From an uncultured Ruaniaceae bacterium (GTDB taxonomy: Bacteria; Actinomycetota; Actinomycetes; Actinomycetales; Beutenbergiaceae): a stretch of 7,104 nt of DNA. Shown piece by piece: positions 1 through 5,138 of the stretch. Under the pieces are notes generated by a model, which was given only the letters and a program-made list of their open reading frames with translations, had not been told where the DNA came from and made no database searches. The stretch lies in the NCBI GenBank assembly GCA_947251855.1, contig CAMXUZ010000235.1, positions 1 to 7,104 of the forward strand. Direction: 5' to 3'. Numbering within the stretch: position 1 is the stretch's first letter; the number at the start of each line of letters is the position of its first letter. The position numbers and the translations under genes are program-made.

Positions 1-347
1 GAATGCCAGAGCCCGATCCCGACCAACGTGCCGGTGGTAAGAAGCGGGCTAGCGGGCGCAGCGGCCCTCCGAACCTTCGCGAGCGCCTCGGCCGGGGTGG
101 CGGTCGCGCTCAGGTCCAGCCGGTGGTACGTGCGGGCCCACTCCGACATGTGAACGTGGCGATCCCACAGGCCCGGCATCACCCAGGTGCCGTTCCACGT
201 CGATGCGGGCGAGATTTCCGCGACGTGGCCGCCGCGGATGTGAAGATCCACCACCGGGTACTCGTCCGTCGAGGGGTGACTGCCCCGCGGGCCCGGCCGC
301 CGGAGAGGAGGAGTGAGGTCAAGAAGACGAACGCCGCGCAACCACAT
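1..347 (-). CDS. Amidohydrolase family protein, 5' part only (runs off left edge)
   Basis: Reading leftward from an ATG at 347, the frame stays open for 115 codons to the window edge, so only the N-terminal part is present. Residues 1-10 (MWLRGVRLLD) and 32-47 form the short beta-rich start typical of metal-dependent amidohydrolases. Residues 56-67 read VMPGLWDRHVHM, the PGxxDxHxH signature in which H64 and H66 would bind the catalytic metal. The following stretch, with RLDLS at 76-80 and an EALAKVRRAA helix, resembles the YtcJ-like amidohydrolase_3 branch. Family members hydrolyse C-N or C-O bonds of small, often cyclic, substrates; the substrate here cannot be told. An in-frame TAG lies four codons upstream (357-359), so translation must start at 347 or at the in-frame TTG at 341. 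GAGGG at 349-353 is too close to the ATG to act as a ribosome site, but is well placed for the TTG; a leaderless start at the ATG is the alternative. The gene diverges from clpB. Confidence 0.85.
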   Translation of the reverse strand, partial: MWLRGVRLLDLTPPLRRPGPRGSHPSTDEYPVVDLHIRGGHVAEISPASTWNGTWVMPGLWDRHVHMSEWARTYHRLDLSATATPAEALAKVRRAAAPASPLLTTGTLVGIGLWH

Positions 348-353
348 GCCCTC

Positions 354-359
354 AGCCTA
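354..359 (-). promoter_or_regulatory. Candidate -10 box of the amidohydrolase, possibly leaderless
   Basis: On the minus strand the hexamer TAGGCT, a common actinobacterial -10 sequence (TANNNT), ends exactly six bases before the ATG at 347. That spacing would put the transcription start on or next to the A of the start codon, giving an mRNA without a leader. No good -35 hexamer is visible 16-19 bases further upstream, which is common in actinobacterial promoters. The call rests on hexamer and spacing only. Confidence 0.4.
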
Positions 360-420
360 CGGCTGCTGGGGTCGCCGCCGCGGGAGCTCGAAAAAGCTGA
401 AGAACCCGCCCCCAAAACAA

Positions 421-443
421 AGTTGAGTGGAATAGACTCAACT
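421..443 (+). promoter_or_regulatory. HAIR element (HspR operator) upstream of clpB
   Basis: The site is a perfect inverted repeat: AGTTGAGT, seven bases (GGAATAG), ACTCAACT. It contains the core of the known HAIR consensus CTTGAGT-N7-ACTCAAG, with the outer C/G pair changed to G/C symmetrically. HAIR is bound by HspR, a MerR-family repressor that works with DnaK to keep actinobacterial heat-shock genes such as the dnaK operon and clpB off in unstressed cells. It ends 43 bases before the clpB start codon and overlaps a -10-like hexamer, which fits repression by blocking RNA polymerase. The hspR gene is not in this window. Confidence 0.88.
433..438 (+). promoter_or_regulatory. Candidate -10 box of clpB inside the HAIR element
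   Basis: TAGACT matches the TANNNT form of actinobacterial -10 boxes and overlaps the spacer and right arm of the HAIR repeat. It would start transcription near 445 and leave a leader of about 42 bases that includes the ribosome site. The sequence 16-18 bases upstream is C- and A-rich and does not resemble TTGACA. I therefore regard this as the best available candidate, not a firm promoter. Confidence 0.3.
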
Positions 444-477
444 CTGGGGTTGTTGAGGTGTGTAGATCCCATTCCTC

Positions 478-482
478 GGAGG
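478..482 (+). promoter_or_regulatory. Ribosome binding site of clpB
   Basis: GGAGG lies four bases before the ATG at 487. It is a strong, slightly close Shine-Dalgarno sequence, and it fixes this ATG as the start. The protein then begins with the family-typical residues [13 protein letters not shown]. Confidence 0.8.
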
Positions 483-486
483 TTTT

Positions 487-3090
487 ATGAATACCAAACT
501 CACCACGAAGTCCCAGGAGGCCCTCGCGGCTGCGCTGCAAGCCGCCGCTGCCGATGGCCAACCAAAACTCGAACCCGTGCACCTTCTACGTGCGCTCATC
601 GAACAGCCCGGCGGGGTGGCCGGAGCGCTGCTGGAGGCGCTGGGTGTCAACGCCGAAACCGTGAAGCAACGCGCGCACGCGCTCATCCAGACCCTTCCCA
701 AGGTGAGCGGGAGCGCGGTCGCCTCCCCGGATGCCTCGCGCGCTACACACGCGGTGCTTGCGAAGGCGAGCGAAGAAGCGACGGCGCTCGGGGACGAATA
801 CGTCTCCACCGAACACCTCCTGCTCGGCCTCGCCGCCGACAGCCAGATCGGCACGCTGCTCAGTGATCTCGGCGCGCCACGCGACGCGATCGCCGACGCG
901 CTCCCCCGGGTCCGCGGGAACGCGCGGGTGACGACTGCCGATCCCGAAGGCACCTATAACGCGCTGGAGAAGTACGGAACGGACCTCACCGAGTCCGCGC
1001 GGGCCGGCAAGATCGACCCGATCATCGGCCGCGACTCCGAAATCCGCCGCGTGGTGCAGGTGCTCTCGCGCCGCACGAAGAACAACCCCGTGCTCATCGG
1101 GGATCCCGGTGTGGGGAAGACCGCGGTTGTCGAGGGGCTCGCCCAGCGGATCGTTGACGGCGACGTGCCCGAATCCCTCAAGGGAAAGCGCCTCATCTCC
1201 CTCGACCTCGGCTCGATGGTCGCCGGGGCGAAGTACCGCGGCGAATTCGAAGAGCGCCTGAAGGCGGTGCTGGAGGAGATCAAGAACTCCGACGGCGAGA
1301 TCGTCACCTTCATCGACGAGCTCCACACCGTCGTCGGGGCCGGCTCCACCGGCGACTCCTCGATGGACGCAGGCAACATGCTCAAGCCCATGCTCGCGCG
1401 CGGGGAGCTGCGCATGGTCGGCGCGACGACGCTCGATGAATACCGCGAGAACATCGAGAAGGACCCGGCCCTGGAGCGCCGTTTCCAGCAGGTCTTCGTC
1501 GGCGAGCCCTCGGTGGAGGACACCGTCGCGATCCTGCGCGGGATCGCCCCGAAATACGAAGCGCACCACAAGGTGACGATTTCTGACGGCGCGCTCGTCG
1601 CTGCCGCGACCCTCTCCGACCGCTACATCACCGGCCGGAAACTCCCCGACAAGGCGATCGACCTCGTCGATGAGGCTACCGCGCGGCTGCGGATGGAACT
1701 CGATTCCTCCCCCATCGAGATCGATGAGCTTCGCCGCGCCGTCGACCGGCTCAAGATGGAGGAGGCCTACCTCGCCGAATCCGACCTCGATGAATCGGGT
1801 GAAGCGCGCTTGGAGAAGCTGCGCGCCGAACTTGCCGACCGGCAGGAAGAACTCGGCGGGCTGACCGCGAGGTGGGAGTCGGAGAAGGCGGGGCACAACC
1901 GCGTGGGTGATCTCAAGGCTCGGCTCGATGACCTGCGCACGGAAGCCGAACGCCTCATCCGCGAGGGCGACTTCGAAGGCGCATCGCGCCTCAACTACGG
2001 CGAGATCCCGCAGGTCGGGGCGCAGATCACGGAGGCGGAACGCGAAGAGCAGACCCGCGAGGCCGAGGCGCCGATGGTTGCCGATCATGTCGGCCCGGAT
2101 GAGATCGCCGAGGTCGTCGGGTCCTGGACGGGAATTCCCACCGGCCGCCTACTCGAAGGCGAAACCGAGAAGCTGCTGCGCATGGAAGACGCTCTCGGCG
2201 AGCGCCTCATCGGCCAACACGAGGCCGTCCGGGCGGTATCGGACGCGGTCCGCCGCTCCCGCGCCGGCCTGGCCGACCCCGACCGGCCCACGGGTTCGTT
2301 CATGTTCCTCGGCCCGACCGGGGTGGGTAAGACCGAACTCGCCAAGGCGCTCGCGGACTTCCTCTTCGACGACGAACGTTCCATCGTTCGCATCGACATG
2401 TCCGAGTACTCCGAGAAGCACTCGGTCTCCCGGCTCGTGGGCGCGCCCCCGGGTTATGTCGGCTACGACGAGGGCGGGCAGCTCACCGAGGCGGTGCGGC
2501 GCCGACCGTACTCCGTGGTGCTGCTCGATGAGGTGGAGAAGGCCCACCCCGAGGTCTTCGACATCCTCCTGCAGGTCCTCGATGACGGCCGGCTCACCGA
2601 CGGCCAGGGCCGGACGGTGGACTTCCGCAACACGATCCTCATCCTCACCTCGAACCTCGGCTCGCAGTTCCTCATCGACCAGACCCTCGATGCCACCGCG
2701 AAACGGGAATCGGTGATGACGGTCGTGCGGCAGTCCTTCAAACCGGAGTTCCTCAACCGGCTGGACGAGATCGTCGTGTTCGACGCGCTGAGCATCGAAC
2801 AACTCGGAAAGATCGTCGGCCTGCAGATCGACCGGCTCCGCGCCCGACTCGCCGAACGCCGGATCACCCTCGACCTCACCGAACCGGCCGAGCAGTGGCT
2901 CGCGCTCGAGGGCTACGACCCCTCCTACGGGGCGCGCCCGTTGCGCCGCCTCATCCAACGCGAAGTGGGCGATGCGCTCGCGCGCAAACTCCTCGCCGGT
3001 GAGATCGCCGAGGGTACGCACGTGGTTGTCGACCGCGGCAGTGAGGGGCTCCTCATCACGAGCGAGGACGACGCCGCGATCGTCGCGTAG
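487..3090 (+). CDS. clpB: ATP-dependent chaperone ClpB (protein disaggregase)
   Basis: ClpB is the cytoplasmic hexameric AAA+ machine that works with DnaK/DnaJ/GrpE to pull polypeptides out of heat-induced aggregates. The 867-residue product has the usual full length and every expected part. The Clp N domain spans about residues 1-145. AAA1 holds Walker A GDPGVGKT (205-212), pore-loop tyrosine Y250 in KYRGEF, Walker B with D277-E278, and arginine fingers R331-R332. The coiled-coil middle domain covers about 400-525; it separates ClpB from ClpC and ClpA and is where DnaK docks. AAA2 holds Walker A GPTGVGKT (609-616), pore loop GYVG (656-659), Walker B LLDE (679-682), the arginine finger in FLNRLDE (R758) and sensor 2 GARPLRR (815-821). 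No catalytic residue is missing. The strong GGAGG site supports the ATG. A HAIR operator upstream predicts HspR control, and a hairpin just downstream suggests a single-gene transcript. Confidence 0.98.
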   Translation: MNTKLTTKSQEALAAALQAAAADGQPKLEPVHLLRALIEQPGGVAGALLEALGVNAETVKQRAHALIQTLPKVSGSAVASPDASRATHAVLAKASEEATALGDEYVSTEHLLLGLAADSQIGTLLSDLGAPRDAIADALPRVRGNARVTTADPEGTYNALEKYGTDLTESARAGKIDPIIGRDSEIRRVVQVLSRRTKNNPVLIGDPGVGKTAVVEGLAQRIVDGDVPESLKGKRLISLDLGSMVAGAKYRGEFEERLKAVLEEIKNSDGEIVTFIDELHTVVGAGSTGDSSMDAGNMLKPMLARGELRMVGATTLDEYRENIEKDPALERRFQQVFVGEPSVEDTVAILRGIAPKYEAHHKVTISDGALVAAATLSDRYITGRKLPDKAIDLVDEATARLRMELDSSPIEIDELRRAVDRLKMEEAYLAESDLDESGEARLEKLRAELADRQEELGGLTARWESEKAGHNRVGDLKARLDDLRTEAERLIREGDFEGASRLNYGEIPQVGAQITEAEREEQTREAEAPMVADHVGPDEIAEVVGSWTGIPTGRLLEGETEKLLRMEDALGERLIGQHEAVRAVSDAVRRSRAGLADPDRPTGSFMFLGPTGVGKTELAKALADFLFDDERSIVRIDMSEYSEKHSVSRLVGAPPGYVGYDEGGQLTEAVRRRPYSVVLLDEVEKAHPEVFDILLQVLDDGRLTDGQGRTVDFRNTILILTSNLGSQFLIDQTLDATAKRESVMTVVRQSFKPEFLNRLDEIVVFDALSIEQLGKIVGLQIDRLRARLAERRITLDLTEPAEQWLALEGYDPSYGARPLRRLIQREVGDALARKLLAGEIAEGTHVVVDRGSEGLLITSEDDAAIVA

Positions 3091-3125
3091 ACACTGCCGC
3101 ACCCAGTCGGGGGCGACGGCGGCTA

Positions 3126-3165
3126 GAGGGCGACCTCGAGGTTACTCGACTTCGAGGTCGCCCTC
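3126..3165. terminator. Bidirectional hairpin terminator between converging genes
   Basis: GAGGGCGACCTCGA (3126-3139) and TCGAGGTCGCCCTC (3152-3165) form a perfect 14-bp stem with a 12-base loop. It lies 35 bases after the clpB stop. Its right arm is made of coding sequence: the last eight codons and the stop of the minus-strand gene fall inside the hairpin. Neither side is followed by a run of U, so this is not a classical intrinsic terminator, but actinobacteria often rely on strong GC hairpins without a U-tract. Because the stem is symmetric it could act on both converging transcripts. Confidence 0.7.
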
Positions 3166-4170
3166 GTGAGCTGAACCGTGGAGGAGCTCCTCGCCCTCGG
3201 TCGCGATGAAACAGGAGATCGTGCGGTCGCCGTCGGCCCAGGTGCCCTCGCTGGGATACAGCGAGTAGGGAGTTAGCTCGCTGGTGTTGAAAATGTATGC
3301 GGTGTCTTCCGCGGTCTCGCGGCATTCGCGCGATGCACGTTCACGCACTTCATCCTCCCCGGGGTAGTCGCTGCCGGGGATCTCGATGTTCGCCGCCACT
3401 TCGAACCTGTGTGGCTCATCGCAGGGCACGGGTTGCAGTTCGTTGCTCTGCTCCGGTTCGAGCGACTGAAGGCACATCCCCTCTTCCAGCTCCGTGTCGG
3501 GGACCGTCGGCAGAGTGGAAGAGCTGCTACTGGGGGAGGCCGGGGTGTCGATGAGGTCGGAGATGAACCCGTAGGCCCCCACGAGGATGAACCCGGCGAC
3601 GATGAGGAACGCGATCGAAGAAATCGCACATCCCGCTCCTCGTTTCTTCTTCGCCGGTGCCGCCGCGCCGCCCACTCCCGGCCCGGCGACGCCGCCCGGT
3701 ACTGATCCCGCATAGGACGTGCTCGAGGGGGTCGGCAGAGCCGCTGGTGAGGATCCTTGCCCCGGGGTCGCATAGGCGTTCGGAGCGGTGGCGCTGATCG
3801 CCCGCCCGGAATGGTCCGAATACGGGTTGCCGGGCGCCCGGTACAGGTCCGCCACCGACGGCTGCCCGCCGCCGGATTGCTCGGCGGCGCCGTCGTGCCC
3901 CTGGGGGCCCGGCAGCGTGCTATAACCCATCTGCGAATAGGGATCCGAGGGCTGCGCGTCGCCGAAGGTGCCCGTGCCCACCCGGGGCGCCTCGGAGTAA
4001 CTCGACGACGAGATCGGCGCCGAAGGGATCGAGGAGTAGAACGGTTCGGACGACGGCGCGTAGGACGGCGGATCGGACGCCGACCTCGAGAATGGTCCGC
4101 TCGGCGTGTGGGAGGCGGGCGAAGAGGAATCCTTGCGGTGAGAGTCGTCGTTCGTCATCACGTCATCCAT
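3142..4170 (-). CDS. Single-pass membrane protein with Septum_form-like extracytoplasmic domain
   Basis: The 342-residue product, counted from the ATG at 4170, has three parts. Residues 1-173 are a low-complexity Ser/Pro/Gly/Ala/Tyr-rich cytoplasmic region. A KKKR stop-transfer-like cluster (174-177) precedes one membrane helix at about 182-203. A Ser/Thr-rich linker then leads to an outside domain (about 222-330). Four cysteines in that domain (C233, C250, C283, C320), with PCDEPHRFEV around C250 and WADGDRTISCF around C320, resemble the actinobacterial Septum_form family. They are matched nearly one for one by the gene directly upstream. Two disulfides outside the cell are plausible. The start is uncertain. 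ATG at 4170 overlaps the upstream stop (ATGGATGA), ATG at 4158 has a weak GGATGA site, and a TTG at 4182 has no support. The cellular role is not known; a link to septation is by family name only. The end of the gene forms one arm of the terminator hairpin. Confidence 0.85.
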   Translation of the reverse strand: MDDVMTNDDSHRKDSSSPASHTPSGPFSRSASDPPSYAPSSEPFYSSIPSAPISSSSYSEAPRVGTGTFGDAQPSDPYSQMGYSTLPGPQGHDGAAEQSGGGQPSVADLYRAPGNPYSDHSGRAISATAPNAYATPGQGSSPAALPTPSSTSYAGSVPGGVAGPGVGGAAAPAKKKRGAGCAISSIAFLIVAGFILVGAYGFISDLIDTPASPSSSSSTLPTVPDTELEEGMCLQSLEPEQSNELQPVPCDEPHRFEVAANIEIPGSDYPGEDEVRERASRECRETAEDTAYIFNTSELTPYSLYPSEGTWADGDRTISCFIATEGEELLHGSAHEGDLEVE

Positions 4171-4969
4171 TGAGGAGGTCAACCGCGACGGGGCCGGCGG
4201 TGGAGCGGGCGAAGCAGATGATGTTCCGTTCGCCGTTTGACCAATTGTCTTGAGAAGGGACCAGGAACCAGGGCTGGTAATTCTCCGGCCATGACTCTAC
4301 CTCAGGGGCGAGCTCGTCGAACGCGGCCTGGCAACGCTGCTCGGCGTCCTCGAACAGGGCATCCTGCCCCGGGTAGTCCTCGGCGTCTGCCGCGATGCGG
4401 TCGAGGACCTGCAGCTGGTGCTCCTGGGCACACGGCGCGAGCGTCACTTCACCAACCTGCGCCGTCACGGGAAGGGTGACGACGCAGTTGCCCACATCGA
4501 GGTTGACCGGCGCCGCCGTCCGGGTACCGTCCACGTCCCCGGCAACGGGCTGCTCCGTGAGCCGGGCGAACGTGCCATCGAGGAGGAAGGTGGCAAGAAC
4601 GAGGATCGAGGCAGCGAGGAACAGCGCGGAGAGGATGATCCCGAACACTGCGGCCCCGCGCCCGCGGCGGCGATTGTGGCGCAGCCGTTTCAGCGCGCCG
4701 ATTCCGAGCCCGAGCCCGAGCGGGCTGATCGGCGAGGTCACCAGCGAGGCGACGGCGAGGGGTTCGACGGGCTGCTTCTCCAAGGAAGGGAAAGTGTAGG
4801 TGCCGGGGGAAGGACCACCGGCGCCGTACCCCGCAGGGGGCGGATCAGTGGCGGGCGGCCCCGCCGGAGCCGGGTGATCGGTGCCGTCCGCTGCGCTCGC
4901 GTGCTCGGGGGAGAACCCAGGAGAGGCCCACGGGGGTGTGTCATCGTTCGTGCCGGAGGATTCGCCCAT
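4163..4969 (-). CDS. Two-helix DUF4190-like membrane protein with Septum_form-like domain
   Basis: The 268-residue product begins with a Pro/Gly/Ser-rich cytoplasmic tail (1-68). A DUF4190-like unit follows: helix 1 at about 70-92 (starting PLAVASLV), a basic loop with KRLRHNRRRGRG (94-105), and helix 2 at about 106-130. The remaining extracytoplasmic part (about 150-256) carries four cysteines, C162, C180, C213 and C252, with APCAQEHQLQV, DYPGQD and WSNGERNIICF. The same motifs recur in the downstream protein at nearly the same spacing, so the two outer domains are paralogous although the membrane parts differ. The gene is first in a two-gene minus-strand operon and its stop overlaps the next start. 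The start at 4969 is supported either by AGGG at 4977-4980, seven bases upstream, or by a leaderless arrangement. Proteins of this build are common in actinobacteria. I infer an envelope or division-associated role but the sequence does not show a reaction. Confidence 0.87.
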   Translation of the reverse strand: MGESSGTNDDTPPWASPGFSPEHASAADGTDHPAPAGPPATDPPPAGYGAGGPSPGTYTFPSLEKQPVEPLAVASLVTSPISPLGLGLGIGALKRLRHNRRRGRGAAVFGIILSALFLAASILVLATFLLDGTFARLTEQPVAGDVDGTRTAAPVNLDVGNCVVTLPVTAQVGEVTLAPCAQEHQLQVLDRIAADAEDYPGQDALFEDAEQRCQAAFDELAPEVESWPENYQPWFLVPSQDNWSNGERNIICFARSTAGPVAVDLLNG

Positions 4970-4975
4970 GCATCA

Positions 4976-4981
4976 ACCCTA
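4976..4981 (-). promoter_or_regulatory. Candidate -10 box of the two-gene membrane-protein operon
   Basis: TAGGGT on the minus strand ends six bases before the ATG at 4969, the same geometry as the TAGGCT box of the amidohydrolase. This would start transcription at the initiation codon. The same bases contain AGGG, which at seven bases from the ATG could instead serve as a Shine-Dalgarno site on a longer message, so the two readings exclude each other. No clear -35 hexamer is visible. Confidence 0.35.
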
Positions 4982-5065
4982 TCTTCCCAACCGGGGCTGC
5001 CATGCGCGCCCGAGCACAGGCGCTCAGCCGCGGGCGAGGGAAGCGTCGTCGAGCCGTCGCCGCCC

Positions 5066-5094
5066 TTTCCATAATCGCATGCGAGGGCTACCAT
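5066..5094 (+). promoter_or_regulatory. Candidate promoter of the secreted nucleotidase gene
   Basis: TTTCCA (5066-5071) is followed after 17 bases by TACCAT (5089-5094). The first matches four of six bases of the TTGACA box and the second is a typical actinobacterial TANNNT -10. The spacing is optimal and the predicted start near 5101 leaves a leader of about 38 bases with a ribosome site. A 10-bp palindrome, TCGCATGCGA (5075-5084), sits in the spacer and could be an operator. Confidence 0.5.
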
Positions 5095-5126
5095 CGTCTG
5101 CCACGGCGCACTGGCGCGCAATTTTC

Positions 5127-5132
5127 GAAAGG
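5127..5132 (+). promoter_or_regulatory. Ribosome binding site of the secreted nucleotidase
   Basis: GAAAGG lies six bases before the ATG at 5139 and matches the AGAAAGGAGG anti-16S complement over these six bases. It selects this ATG, which is also the one that gives a proper signal peptide. Confidence 0.65.
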
Positions 5133-5138
5133 TTATTC

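Noticed and set aside
388..399. Short inverted AGCT repeats around an A-run in the clpB upstream region
   Set aside because: Arms of four bases with an A-rich centre are expected by chance and match no known site.
3..866. Long plus-strand open frame covering the left end and the start of clpB
   Set aside because: It is Arg/Pro/Gly-rich with no recognisable domain, overlaps clpB in another frame and the amidohydrolase on the opposite strand, and arises from the lack of stops in GC-rich DNA.
586..2088. 500-codon minus-strand open frame inside clpB
   Set aside because: It mirrors clpB codons in antisense, shows no domain or ribosome site, and is the usual by-product of strong G/C third-position bias.
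4171..4182. TTG at 4182 as start of the downstream membrane protein
   Set aside because: No ribosome site precedes it and it lengthens the overlap with the upstream gene to 20 bases; two in-frame ATGs lie just downstream.
5123..5130. TTTCGAAA palindrome just before the nucleotidase ribosome site
   Set aside because: Only eight bases, overlapping the GAAAGG site, and no second copy nearby; too short to call an operator.
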